A DNA stretch of 64,000 nucleotides, from the NCBI GenBank assembly GCA_017517965.1, contig JAFWXR010000005.1:36285-100284 (forward strand), read 5' to 3'. Shown one piece after another: positions 16,988-25,527 of the stretch (position 1 is the stretch's first letter; each line of letters opens with the position of its first letter). The DNA comes from Clostridia bacterium. GTDB taxonomy: Bacteria; Bacillota; Clostridia; Oscillospirales; Feifaniaceae. The notes under the pieces were generated by a model that was not told the origin of the DNA, did no database searches, and saw only the letters and a list, made by a program, of their open reading frames with translations. Made by a program: the position numbers and the translations under genes.

Positions 16988-18352
16988 ATGAAACTTATCT
17001 ACAATGTAAAAGACAAGCCTACTTTCGGTCAGACAATCGTATTTGCCATTCAGCAGCTTCTTGCTATTATGGCTGCAACGATTGCCGTTCCCGCCATCGT
17101 AGGCAACGGTCTGACCGCTTCTGCAGCACTTTTCGGTGCTGGTGCAGGCACACTTATCTATCAGCTTTTCACAAAGCGTAAGAGTCCCGTATTCCTCGGC
17201 TCATCATTCGCGTTCATCGGCTCTATGAGTGCCGCATTCGCAGGTGCCGCAACGGCAGCACTCGGCTTCCTCGGTATTATCATCGGTGCAATTCTTGCAG
17301 GTCTTGTATACGTGGTAATCGCTCTCGTTATCAAACTTGCAGGCGTTAAATGGATAAACAAGCTTATGCCTCCCGTTGTTATCGGACCCACGGTTGCTCT
17401 TATCGGTCTTTCACTTGCAGGTGCAGCTATAAACGACGTGTTCTCATACGGTCCCAAGGATGCTAACGGTGCGTTTGTTATGACGTCGAACATCTGGGTA
17501 TCACTCGTATGTGCACTCGTTACTTTTGCAGTAGTTACTCTCTGCTCGGTTTACGGCAAGAAGATGACTCGCCTCATTCCTTTTATTATCGGTATTCTTG
17601 CAGGCTACGCTACAGGTCTCATCTTTACGGTAATCGGTAACGCCACCGGAATTGACGCTCTCAAGGTTATCGACTTTGCACCCTTTACGGCACTCGTTGC
17701 TGACGGTGTAACGTTCAAGACCTTCCTTGCAGTTCCCGAATTTACCTTCCTTACAGCACTCAAGGGTGTTGACGGTTTTGAATGGTCATATCTTGCAACG
17801 GTTGCAGTTGCATACGTTCCCGTTGCATTCGTTGTATTTGCTGAGCATATTGCAGACCATAAGAACCTTTCTTCAATCATTGAATCAGACCTTCTTGAAG
17901 AACCCGGTCTTCACAGAACGCTTCTCGGTGACGGTGTAGGTTCAATGGTAGGCGCTATCTTCGGCGGATGCCCCAACACGACTTACGGTGAATCTGTTGG
18001 TTGCGTTGCTATCACGAAGAACGCTTCCGTTATCACGATAACGGTTACTGCTATCATGGCAATACTTATCTCTTTCGTATCACCCTTCGTTGCATTCCTT
18101 GATTCAATTCCCGGATGCGTAATGGGCGGTGTATGTATCACACTCTACGGCTTTATTGCAGTATCAGGTCTTAAGATGATACAGAAGGTTGACCTTGAAG
18201 ACAATGCAAATCTCTTCACGGTTGCAGCAATTCTTATCCCCGGTATCGGCGGTATGGCAATGGCAATCGGCAAGGTAACAATCACGGCAATCGCTGCTTC
18301 ACTTATCCTTGGTATTCTCGTAAACATAATGCTTTCAAAGAAAAAAGCTTAA
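16988..18352 (+). CDS. uraA: Uracil permease (NCS2/UraA family)
   Basis: 454-residue nucleobase:cation symporter with 12-14 membrane segments. The motif GGCPNTTYGE around residue 326 is the hallmark of uracil-type NCS2 carriers; xanthine and urate carriers have NTF/QN variants there. It also has QQLLAIMAATIAVP and FVVFAEHIADHKNLSSI. Full length. AAAGAGG precedes the ATG. A strong promoter and an attenuator-like leader lie upstream. The neighbouring xpt suggests nucleobase salvage as the shared theme, but the substrate is inferred from the motif. Confidence 0.88.
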   Translation: MKLIYNVKDKPTFGQTIVFAIQQLLAIMAATIAVPAIVGNGLTASAALFGAGAGTLIYQLFTKRKSPVFLGSSFAFIGSMSAAFAGAATAALGFLGIIIGAILAGLVYVVIALVIKLAGVKWINKLMPPVVIGPTVALIGLSLAGAAINDVFSYGPKDANGAFVMTSNIWVSLVCALVTFAVVTLCSVYGKKMTRLIPFIIGILAGYATGLIFTVIGNATGIDALKVIDFAPFTALVADGVTFKTFLAVPEFTFLTALKGVDGFEWSYLATVAVAYVPVAFVVFAEHIADHKNLSSIIESDLLEEPGLHRTLLGDGVGSMVGAIFGGCPNTTYGESVGCVAITKNASVITITVTAIMAILISFVSPFVAFLDSIPGCVMGGVCITLYGFIAVSGLKMIQKVDLEDNANLFTVAAILIPGIGGMAMAIGKVTITAIAASLILGILVNIMLSKKKA

Positions 18353-18371
18353 GTAAGTGAATAAAAAATAT

Positions 18372-18403
18372 CACCCGAAGGAAAATCCTTCGGGTGTTTT
18401 TTT
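18372..18403 (+). terminator. Terminator after uraA
   Basis: CACCCGAAGGA / TCCTTCGGGTG with a 3-nt loop, then seven T. The T run reaches the stop codon of the convergent gene. Confidence 0.9.
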
Positions 18404-19664
18404 ATATCTGTGCGAGTGCCTGTTTGATATCGTCTAAAATATCTTCTATGTTCTCCAAACCAACCGAGAATCTTACAAGACCGGGGTTTATGCCTGCCGC
18501 TTTAAGCTGTTCTTCGGTAAGCTGACGGTGCGTTTCACCTGCAGGATGCAGTACACACGTGCGGATATCGGCAACGTGAACCTCGTTTGAAGCAAGTTTA
18601 AGGCTGTCCATAAACTTGATTGCCTTTTCCTTACCGCCCTTGATTACGATTGCGATGACACCGCTTGCACCTTTAAGGTACTTCTTGCCGAGCTCGTAAT
18701 ACTTGTCACCCTCAAGACCGGGGTATGTGACGGATTCTATCTTGTCACTTTCCTTAAAGAATTTTGCAACGGTGAGTGCATTTTCACAGTACTGCTTCAT
18801 TCTTACGGCAAGCGTTTCAAGACCCATATTGAGTAAGAATGCCGAGTGTGCCGCAGGGTAGCAACCGAAGTCTCTCATAAGCTGCATACGTGCTTTGATT
18901 ATGTATGCTGCCTTGCCGTAGGTTTCAACGTATCTGATGCCGTGATAGGATTCGTCAGGCTCTGTAAATTCGGGGAAGTTGCCGTTCGTCCAGTCGAAAT
19001 TACCGCTGTCAACGATAACACCGCCGACCTGTACGGCATGACCGTCCATATACTTTGAAGTTGAATGAATAACTATGTCCGCACCAAATTCAAAGGGCTT
19101 GCAGAGTACGGGTGTTGCAAAAGTGTTGTCCACGATAAGCGGAATGTTGTGCTTGTGTGCAACTCTTGCAAATTTCTCAATATCAAGCACCGAAAGAGCG
19201 GGGTTTGCAATCGTCTCACCGATAACCGCCTTCGTGTTGGGCTTGATAGCCTTTGAAAGTTCTTCTTCACTTGCATCGGGGTCAACGAAAATACATTCGA
19301 TGTTAAGTTTTTTAAAGGTGTATGCAAGCAGATTTACCGAACCGCCGTATATCTGTGATGAAGCAACGATGCTTTCACCCGATTTACAGATGTTGAGTAT
19401 CGACATAAGCGTTGCCGCCTGACCGGACGAGGTGCACATTGCACCGACACCGCCCTCAAGTGCGGCAATCTTGTCTTCAATCGCCATAACCGTGGGGTTT
19501 TCAAATCTTGAATAGATAAGGCTCTTGGTCGGGTCGTCAAAGACAGCCGCAACGTCGGCAGTAGAATCGTAAACGTAGGTCGTGCTCTGAACTATGGGCA
19601 CAACTCTCGGCTCTGTATTTTTAGGTGTATAGCCTGCATGCAGGCATTTTGTTTCGTCTTTCAT
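18402..19664 (-). CDS. O-acetylhomoserine sulfhydrylase (Cys/Met metabolism PLP enzyme)
   Basis: 420-residue PLP enzyme that makes homocysteine from O-acetylhomoserine and sulfide. It has RFENPTV, SSGQAAT, VDNTFATP and the PLP lysine K204 in HSTSKYMDGH. The insert with NFPEFTEPDESYHG is typical of the sulfhydrylase (MetY) branch rather than cystathionine lyases. The start at 19664 has GGAGGA 6-7 nt upstream; an ATG at 19679 lies inside that site. Monocistronic. Confidence 0.92.
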   Translation of the reverse strand: MKDETKCLHAGYTPKNTEPRVVPIVQSTTYVYDSTADVAAVFDDPTKSLIYSRFENPTVMAIEDKIAALEGGVGAMCTSSGQAATLMSILNICKSGESIVASSQIYGGSVNLLAYTFKKLNIECIFVDPDASEEELSKAIKPNTKAVIGETIANPALSVLDIEKFARVAHKHNIPLIVDNTFATPVLCKPFEFGADIVIHSTSKYMDGHAVQVGGVIVDSGNFDWTNGNFPEFTEPDESYHGIRYVETYGKAAYIIKARMQLMRDFGCYPAAHSAFLLNMGLETLAVRMKQYCENALTVAKFFKESDKIESVTYPGLEGDKYYELGKKYLKGASGVIAIVIKGGKEKAIKFMDSLKLASNEVHVADIRTCVLHPAGETHRQLTEEQLKAAGINPGLVRFSVGLENIEDILDDIKQALAQI

Positions 19665-19709
19665 AATATAATCCTCCATTTTTTATAGGATAGCATAAGT
19701 TAAATACAA

Positions 19710-20567
19710 TTAACAATATTTTTTTATTAAAATATCTGCGTTTTCGTCCGAATATTCTATTTCCGATGAATACATACGTGCCGTTTCGACAAGTTTTTCA
19801 AAGTCGCCCCCTGCGATTGACCTTATTATTCGGTAGCTTAAGACGGCAAAAACGGCAGTTTTTGAAAGGTCACAGTCGGGCGTTAAATGACGGTAGATGA
19901 AATAAACGAGAAGTTGCTCGTAAGGGACATCATTTCCGTCAGAAAATGAAAAATCACTTATTTTATTTAAGCAATTTTCCCACTCATCGTCAAGGCGTTC
20001 AAGTGAAAGGTAAATATCTCTCCACTCGTCCGCAGTTTTGTGCGGAAACTCCCCTCCGCAGAGGGAAAGCATCTTGTCCGCACGCTTATCAAGGGGTACA
20101 GACCTGTCCTGAAGAATTGAAAAAATCCTGTCACGAAAAGCGGTAAATGTATCACTTTCGATACTACCAACGAGATACGTTTTTTCCTTCTTTCCCAAAA
20201 TAAGTTCTGCCGCCGCCTCACAACACAGCCCCAGCCCGATTTCAGTACGGTCGGGGTAGTAGTTTTTAAACCTCGGGTGGTCGTCACATATCTGACAAAG
20301 GGCATCCTTGCCAAGCGTTTTTATAATATCGCAGAGACCGCACTCATCAAGAAAGGGACAACGCTCATCCTCTCTCAGCCTGAAGTGAGGCGTGTCCTCA
20401 AATGATATATTTTCCTTGAGGCGTTTTCCAAAATCGCCTTTTATACTCTCGTAGTGCGAAAGGGTGACATCATCTATATCAATCTCCCAACCGATACAGC
20501 AACTGTGTCTGCATCTGTCGGCAATACATTCAAAATCTTTGTAATAATCGGGTACAATAACGTTCAT
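19710..20567 (-). CDS. FliB-like Cys-rich protein (annotated family: flagellin lysine-N-methylase)
   Basis: 285 residues. The N-terminal half has many Cys: CIADRCRHSCCIGWEIDID, then CPFLDECGLCDI, CQICDDHPR and GLGLCCEAAAEL. This pattern, probably an Fe-S or metal cluster, defines the family usually named after FliB. No flagellar genes are present in this window, so methylation of flagellin is doubtful here; many family members occur in non-motile Clostridia. It is divergent from the SCIFF locus. Confidence 0.75.
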   Translation of the reverse strand: MNVIVPDYYKDFECIADRCRHSCCIGWEIDIDDVTLSHYESIKGDFGKRLKENISFEDTPHFRLREDERCPFLDECGLCDIIKTLGKDALCQICDDHPRFKNYYPDRTEIGLGLCCEAAAELILGKKEKTYLVGSIESDTFTAFRDRIFSILQDRSVPLDKRADKMLSLCGGEFPHKTADEWRDIYLSLERLDDEWENCLNKISDFSFSDGNDVPYEQLLVYFIYRHLTPDCDLSKTAVFAVLSYRIIRSIAGGDFEKLVETARMYSSEIEYSDENADILIKKYC

Positions 20568-20624
20568 ATGACAATCTCCTCAAAAAGCATTATAACAGAA
20601 AGTAAAAGTTAAAGCAAAAGTTGA

Positions 20625-20653
20625 TTGACTTATATTTATATTCGTGATACAAT
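20625..20653 (+). promoter_or_regulatory. Promoter of scfA
   Basis: -35 TTGACT (20625-20630), 17-nt spacer, -10 TACAAT (20648-20653). It is 31 nt before the start codon, with GGAGG in between. Confidence 0.8.
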
Positions 20654-20684
20654 TAACAAAAAGATTACTTTGGAGGCAAAAACT

Positions 20685-20834
20685 ATGAAGCATATTATGA
20701 CTTTGGATACTAAGAATCTCTGTGAAAGCGCTAAGAACGGCGGTTGTGGCGAATGTCAGACTTCTTGTCAGTCTGCTTGCAAAACAAGTTGCGGCGTTGT
20801 AAATCAGCAGTGCGAAAACACAGAAAGCAAGTAA
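20685..20834 (+). CDS. scfA: SCIFF peptide precursor (six cysteines in forty-five)
   Basis: 49-residue ribosomal peptide. It matches the SCIFF family: opening MKHIMTLDTKNL, core GGCGECQTSCQSACKTSC, then a late Cys (C43). The maturase forms thioether crosslinks from the core cysteines to nearby residues. Seven cysteines are present; C13 before the usual core is additional to the family's named six. GGAGG lies 8 nt upstream. SCIFF is near-universal in Clostridia, but its biological function is not known. The maturase gene follows directly. Confidence 0.95.
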   Translation: MKHIMTLDTKNLCESAKNGGCGECQTSCQSACKTSCGVVNQQCENTESK

Positions 20835-20846
20835 TTTAAGTGCAAG

Positions 20847-20873
20847 AATGCCGCTCGGTGAGCGGCATTTTTT
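20847..20873 (+). terminator. Terminator between scfA and scfB
   Basis: AATGCCGCT / AGCGGCATT with a 5-nt loop, then TTTTTT. It sits between the peptide and maturase genes. Leaky termination would give many peptide mRNAs per maturase mRNA. Confidence 0.8.
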
Positions 20874-20890
20874 GTGGAATGGGGAGTAAA

Positions 20891-22261
20891 ATGGTACATT
20901 GTTACAAACTCGGCGGTATGAATATCGTGCTCGATATTTATTCGGGCTCGGTGCATATCGTCGATGAAATTGCATACGACATAATCGAAAAGTATGAGGA
21001 TTGTGACAGGCAGGCGATAACTGCCGAAATCTTAAGTAAATATGACGTTGCAGAATCTGAAATAGACGAGTGTTTTGAACAGATTGAGGAACTCAAAAAT
21101 GCAGGCAAACTCTTTGCCAAAGACACTTTTTCGGGTATGGCGGGCGAGCTTAAGGAGAGGAGTGCGGGCATAATCAAGGCACTCTGTCTGCACGTTGCAC
21201 ATACGTGTAATCTCAACTGTTCTTACTGTTTTGCAAGTCAGGGCAAGTATCACGGCGACCGTGCGGTGATGTCCTTTGAAGTGGGCAAACGTGCGCTTGA
21301 TTTTCTCGTTGAAAATTCGGGCAGCCGCAGGAATCTTGAGGTTGACTTTTTCGGTGGCGAGCCTCTTATGAATTTTGACGTTGTAAAGCAACTCGTTGCA
21401 TACGCCCGTTCAATTGAAAAGGATGCAAAAAAGAACTTCCGTTTTACGCTTACGACCAACGGCGTGCTTGTTGACGATGACGTTATAGAGTTTTCAAATA
21501 AGGAAATGAGTAACGTCGTACTCAGTCTTGACGGCAGAAAAGAAGTTCATGACCGTTTCCGTGTCGACTATGCGGGTAACGGCAGCTGGGAGAAGATTGT
21601 GCCTAAATTCCAAAAATTTGTCAAGGCACGCGGAAATAAAAACTACTATATGAGGGGTACGTTTACCCATGCAAATCCCGATTTTTTGAAGGATATTGAG
21701 GAGATGCTTCGCCTCGGCTTTACCGAGCTTAGTATGGAGCCTGCGGTATGCCCTCCGGGTGACCCGTCGGCACTCACTAAAGAGGATTTGGCGGTAGTTT
21801 TTGAGCAGTATGAAAAACTTGCAGAGCTTATGCTTAAAAAACACCGTGAGGGGAAGCCTTTCACCTTCTATCACTATATGGTGGACCTTAAGGGCGGTCC
21901 GTGTATATACAAACGTATTTCGGGTTGCGGCTCGGGTACGGAATATATGGCTGTCACCCCGTGGGGTGATTTGTACCCCTGTCATCAGTTCGTCGGTGAA
22001 GAAAAGTTCAAGCTTGGCGACGTGTGGAATGGCGTTACGAACACAAAAATTCAGGATGAATTTGCCTCCTGCAACGTATATTCACGCCCCGAATGTAAGG
22101 ATTGCTGGGCAAGGCTCTACTGTTCGGGCGGATGTGCGGCAAACGCATATCATTCGACGGGCTCTGTCAAGGGCGTTTATAAAGACGGTTGTGAACTTTT
22201 CCGCAAGCGTATGGAATGTGCCATTATGCTTGAGGCGGCAAAGACGCTCGGTGGAGAATAA
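20891..22261 (+). CDS. scfB: SCIFF thioether maturase, radical SAM/SPASM
   Basis: 456 residues. An N-terminal peptide-binding region (about 1-85) is followed by the radical SAM motif CNLNCSYC with C106, C110 and C113 for the SAM-cleaving 4Fe-4S cluster, and FFGGEPLMNF. The C-terminal SPASM/twitch region (from GGPCIYKR to CKDCWARLYCSGGC) binds auxiliary clusters. It should install Cys-thioether bonds in the SCIFF peptide. The start at 20891 follows GGGGAG; an in-frame ATG at 20840 would read through the terminator. It overlaps the next gene by 1 nt (TAATG). Confidence 0.94.
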   Translation: MVHCYKLGGMNIVLDIYSGSVHIVDEIAYDIIEKYEDCDRQAITAEILSKYDVAESEIDECFEQIEELKNAGKLFAKDTFSGMAGELKERSAGIIKALCLHVAHTCNLNCSYCFASQGKYHGDRAVMSFEVGKRALDFLVENSGSRRNLEVDFFGGEPLMNFDVVKQLVAYARSIEKDAKKNFRFTLTTNGVLVDDDVIEFSNKEMSNVVLSLDGRKEVHDRFRVDYAGNGSWEKIVPKFQKFVKARGNKNYYMRGTFTHANPDFLKDIEEMLRLGFTELSMEPAVCPPGDPSALTKEDLAVVFEQYEKLAELMLKKHREGKPFTFYHYMVDLKGGPCIYKRISGCGSGTEYMAVTPWGDLYPCHQFVGEEKFKLGDVWNGVTNTKIQDEFASCNVYSRPECKDCWARLYCSGGCAANAYHSTGSVKGVYKDGCELFRKRMECAIMLEAAKTLGGE

Positions 22262-23559
22262 TGAATACGCCTATCTGTGATTTTGTAAAAGAATACGAGA
22301 AAAAAGGCACTCTGCGACTTCATATGCCCGGTCATAAGGGGCTCGGTGATATTGAAAAGTACGATATAACCGAAATAGAGGGGGCAGACGTGCTTTACAA
22401 TGCAAAAGGCATAATAAAAGAGAGTGAGGATAACGCCTCATCCCTTTTCGGCACGGCAAAAACGCTCTATTCAACCGAAGGCTCGTCGCTTTGCATTCGT
22501 GCCATGCTGTTTCTTGCAAAACTTTACGGCAAAAAGCCCCTGATTGCGGCAGGCAGAAATGCTCATAAGGCGTTTATGTCTGCGGCGGCACTCTGCGATT
22601 TTGAGGTTGACTGGTTATGCCCCGAAAATGCAGGTGTAATTTCCTGTGAAATTACGCCCGATTTTGTGGAAAACTATCTTGCAAATAATAAGCCGTCTGC
22701 GGTATATATAACAAGTCCCGACTATCTCGGTAACGTGCTGCCCGTCGGTGAAATAGCAAAGGTGTGCCACAAACACGGCGTTTTGCTTCTTGTGGACAAT
22801 GCACACGGTGCATATATGCGTTTTCTCGAAAAGGATGTTCATCCCATAACGCTCGGTGCGGATATGTGTTGCGATTCGGCACACAAAACCCTGCCCGTGC
22901 TGACGGGCGGTGCATATCTGCATATATCGGAAAATGCGGATAAAATGCTGTGTGAGCAGGCGGAAAATGCACTTTCGCTTTTTGCTTCAACAAGTCCGTC
23001 CTATCTCATTTTGCAGTCACTCGATAAGGCAAATGAATATCTTGAAACTTACGGGGAAAAACTTAAAACTTTTGAAAAAAGCGTTTTGAAGTTAAAAGAA
23101 AGTCTTGCGGGGTATAACTTAGTCGGTGATGAGCCGCTTAAGATAACGATTCAAACCAAGCCTTACGGTTATACGGGTGATGAATTTGCAAAACTTCTTG
23201 AAAAGCAGGGCATTGTATGCGAGTTTTCCGACCCCGATTACACGGTGATGATGTTAACGCCCGAAACCGACCTTTCAAGGCTTTCAAAAGCACTTAACGC
23301 CATCCCGAAAAGAGAGGCGATAACAGAAAAAGCACCGCCTTTAACGGTATGTGAAAAGGTGCTTTCGATAAGAGAAGCGGTCTTTTCACCGTCGGAAGAA
23401 TTGCCCGTTTCTCTGTGTGACGGCAGGGTGCTTGCAGATACGGCTGTATCCTGTCCTCCTGCAATTCCGATAGTCGTATGCGGTGAGCGGATAGATGAAA
23501 AAGCGGTAAAACTTTTTAAATATTACGGCATAAATTCTTGCCGTGTTGTAAAAAAATAA
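22261..23559 (+). CDS. Orn/Lys/Arg decarboxylase-family PLP protein
   Basis: 432 residues, fold type I PLP enzyme. It has LRLHMPGHKG near the start, VDNAHGAY around 178-185 and the PLP lysine K209 in DSAHKTLPVLTGGAY. The family decarboxylates basic amino acids (the short SpeA/YaaO type), giving cadaverine, agmatine or similar. The exact substrate cannot be read from the sequence. Its ATG overlaps the scfB stop codon, so translation is coupled to scfB; this could be coincidental or could link it to the SCIFF locus. Confidence 0.85.
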   Translation: MNTPICDFVKEYEKKGTLRLHMPGHKGLGDIEKYDITEIEGADVLYNAKGIIKESEDNASSLFGTAKTLYSTEGSSLCIRAMLFLAKLYGKKPLIAAGRNAHKAFMSAAALCDFEVDWLCPENAGVISCEITPDFVENYLANNKPSAVYITSPDYLGNVLPVGEIAKVCHKHGVLLLVDNAHGAYMRFLEKDVHPITLGADMCCDSAHKTLPVLTGGAYLHISENADKMLCEQAENALSLFASTSPSYLILQSLDKANEYLETYGEKLKTFEKSVLKLKESLAGYNLVGDEPLKITIQTKPYGYTGDEFAKLLEKQGIVCEFSDPDYTVMMLTPETDLSRLSKALNAIPKREAITEKAPPLTVCEKVLSIREAVFSPSEELPVSLCDGRVLADTAVSCPPAIPIVVCGERIDEKAVKLFKYYGINSCRVVKK

Positions 23560-23570
23560 GAAGAAAAATA

Positions 23571-23599
23571 TATACAAATAAAAAAATGTGTGTTATAAT
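23571..23599 (+). promoter_or_regulatory. Probable promoter of purC
   Basis: -10 TATAAT (23594-23599) with a weaker -35 TATACA (23571-23576) at 17 nt, 48 nt before the purC start. Confidence 0.55.
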
Positions 23600-23647
23600 A
23601 CATCTTGTTTTTTAAAATTCCATACATAGAAAAAGGAAGTGCTTCTG

Positions 23648-24331
23648 ATGAAAAAACTTTATGAAGGTAAAACCAAAGACGTATACGGTCTTGACAATGG
23701 CAACGTAATGCTTAAGTTTAAGGACGATTGCACAGGTAAAGACGGTGTGTTTGATCCGGGCGAAAACAGTGTCGGTCTTACGATTGAAGGTATAGGCAAG
23801 GCAAATCTCGAAACGTCCGTTCACTATTTTGAACTTCTCAAAAAAGCAGGCATAAAGACTCATTACGTATCTGCAAACGTTGAAGATGCGACTATGGAAG
23901 TTCTTCCTGCAACAGTTTTCGGTCACGGTCTTGAAGTTATCTGCCGTCTTGTTGCTACGGGTAGCTTTATCCGCAGATACGGTGAATATATTGAAGACGG
24001 TACTGTTCTTGAAGGCGGTTACGTTGAATGTACGTTCAAGAACGATGCCAAGGGTGATCCGCTTGTAACGGGCGAAGGTCTTGCAGCACTCGGCGTAATG
24101 ACACCTGCGATGTTCGAAAGCATGAAGGAGCAGACGCTTAAAATCACAAAAATCGTTGCTGACGATCTTAAGTCTATCGGTCTTGACCTTTGGGACATTA
24201 AGTTTGAATTCGGCTACAACAACGACGAAGTTATTCTTATAGACGAAATTGCATCAGGCAATATGCGTGTTTATAAGGACGGTAAGATTGTTGAACCCGT
24301 AGAACTCACAAAGCTCATACTCAACAGATAA
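23648..24331 (+). CDS. purC: Phosphoribosylaminoimidazole-succinocarboxamide synthase
   Basis: 227-residue enzyme of de novo purine synthesis joining CAIR and aspartate to form SAICAR. It opens with [13 protein letters not shown], the family hallmark, and has [15 protein letters not shown] and the ATP-grasp-like end [19 protein letters not shown] precedes the ATG at 23648. It stands alone, away from other pur genes, with its own promoter and terminator. Confidence 0.96.
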   Translation: MKKLYEGKTKDVYGLDNGNVMLKFKDDCTGKDGVFDPGENSVGLTIEGIGKANLETSVHYFELLKKAGIKTHYVSANVEDATMEVLPATVFGHGLEVICRLVATGSFIRRYGEYIEDGTVLEGGYVECTFKNDAKGDPLVTGEGLAALGVMTPAMFESMKEQTLKITKIVADDLKSIGLDLWDIKFEFGYNNDEVILIDEIASGNMRVYKDGKIVEPVELTKLILNR

Positions 24332-24334
24332 ATA

Positions 24335-24361
24335 AAAAAGAGACCGCAAGGTCTCTTTTTT
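24335..24361 (+). terminator. Terminator after purC
   Basis: AAAAAGAGACC / GGTCTCTTTTT with a GCAA loop, followed at once by the recurring ATTCGGAATT motif. Confidence 0.9.
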
Positions 24362-24397
24362 ATTCGGAATTAAATTTTGTTATAGATAATGGTCTTT

Positions 24398-24832
24398 TTA
24401 CAGATATTTTCGTATATCAATTGCAAGTTTTTCTTCGAGGTTTATCAGGCGTTTTGCGATGTCCTTTGATACCTCGTCTGCCGCCTCGTATTGATTCAAA
24501 TAGCGGTTGAGCGACTTTACACCCATATTGCAACCGTCGGTCATAAGGTCTGCCACCGTCTTGTCCGAATCGTCCATCGAAATTTTCATATTCGTCTTCA
24601 TCCACGACATACTTTTTGCAATGGGGTTTGGCTCTTTGCCGTCATCGTCGTATTTGTCGAGAAGTTCTTTTATCTCGTTTTCGAGTTTGTTGTGTTCGCT
24701 TTTGCACTTTGTGAGGTATTCTTTGAAATCTTCGTTGTGAACATACTTTAACACGTCGTCTATCGACTTCGTGCCCATTTTTACACCTGCATCACATTCG
24801 CGAAGTAACTTTATCGTATCCTGTTCTACCAT
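24398..24832 (-). CDS. Small ferritin-like helical-bundle protein (DUF2383-like)
   Basis: 144 residues, charged and helical, with no signal peptide. It opens with a helix CDAGVKMGTKSIDDVL, followed by a helix rich in Lys/Glu (TKCKSEHNKLENEIKELLDKY is the continuous stretch, residues about 40-60), then NMGVKSLNRYLNQY. This four-helix layout resembles the PA2169/DUF2383 group of unknown function. Metal ligands are not clear. AAGGAGAT precedes the ATG. Confidence 0.55.
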   Translation of the reverse strand: MVEQDTIKLLRECDAGVKMGTKSIDDVLKYVHNEDFKEYLTKCKSEHNKLENEIKELLDKYDDDGKEPNPIAKSMSWMKTNMKISMDDSDKTVADLMTDGCNMGVKSLNRYLNQYEAADEVSKDIAKRLINLEEKLAIDIRKYL

Positions 24833-24872
24833 ACTTATCTCCTTACGTTTTTTTATAGTATAAGCATTACTC

Positions 24873-24901
24873 TTGATAAAAATACGTTTTGGTGTTAAAA
24901 T
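24873..24901 (+). promoter_or_regulatory. Promoter of the ECF S-component gene
   Basis: -35 TTGATA (24873-24878), 17-nt spacer, -10 TAAAAT (24896-24901). It is 26 nt before the start codon. Confidence 0.65.
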
Positions 24902-24927
24902 TATAAAAAACGAACAAGGGTGATTTT

Positions 24928-25515
24928 ATGAATAGAAAGAAAATGTCTACACAGACTCTGGTGCTCGGTGCCGTAATGACGGCGCTCGTTGTATTGTTGC
25001 AGTATATGGGTGCATTTATAAAACTCGGGCCTTTTTCCATTACACTTGTGCTTATTCCGATAGTTATCGGTGCGGCAACCTGCGGTGCATGGATAGGCTC
25101 ATGGCTCGGTTTCATTTTTGCAATTATGGTTTTTGTCACCGGTGATGCTGCGGCGTTTCTTGCAGTCAACGTGCCGGGTACGATAATAACGGTGCTTGCT
25201 AAAGGTATTCTCTGCGGTCTTGTGGCAGGCTTAGTCTACAAAGTTCTGTCTGCTAAGAATCAGTGGGTGGCTGTAATTGCCTCGGCAATAGTTTGTCCTC
25301 TGGTCAATACGGGCGTTTTCCTGCTCGGCTGTCTTGCTTTCTTTATGGACACGATTTCATCGTGGGCAGCGGCGGCAGGTCTCGGCGGCAACGTTGCTTA
25401 TTATATGATTTTCGTACTTGTAGGTGCAAATTTCCTCGTTGAACTCGGTGTCAACATCGTATTAAGCCCAATTGTCGTAAGGCTTCTTAACATAAGAAAA
25501 AGCGGTTCAAGATGA
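24928..25515 (+). CDS. ECF transporter S component, substrate unknown
   Basis: 195 residues, six membrane segments, with the S-component pattern (LVLGAVMTALVVLLQYMGAF, GAATCGAWIGSWLG) and an Ala/Gly-rich helix near the N-terminus for docking to EcfT. No vitamin-biosynthesis neighbour or riboswitch points to a substrate. EcfA/A'/T are not in the window, so it would use the shared module. It is the second such gene here, after ribU, to which it is only distantly similar. Confidence 0.8.
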   Translation: MNRKKMSTQTLVLGAVMTALVVLLQYMGAFIKLGPFSITLVLIPIVIGAATCGAWIGSWLGFIFAIMVFVTGDAAAFLAVNVPGTIITVLAKGILCGLVAGLVYKVLSAKNQWVAVIASAIVCPLVNTGVFLLGCLAFFMDTISSWAAAAGLGGNVAYYMIFVLVGANFLVELGVNIVLSPIVVRLLNIRKSGSR

Positions 25516-25527
25516 ACCGCTTTTTTT
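25499..25527 (+). terminator. Terminator overlapping the ECF S gene end
   Basis: AGCGGTTCA / TGAACCGCT, then seven T. The TGA stop codon is the first triplet of the 3' arm. Confidence 0.85.

Noticed and set aside
16988..18352. Calling the permease a xanthine permease (pbuX) because xpt is adjacent
   Set aside because: The NTTYGE signature is that of uracil-type carriers, and the divergent gene is separately transcribed, so location alone does not decide the substrate.
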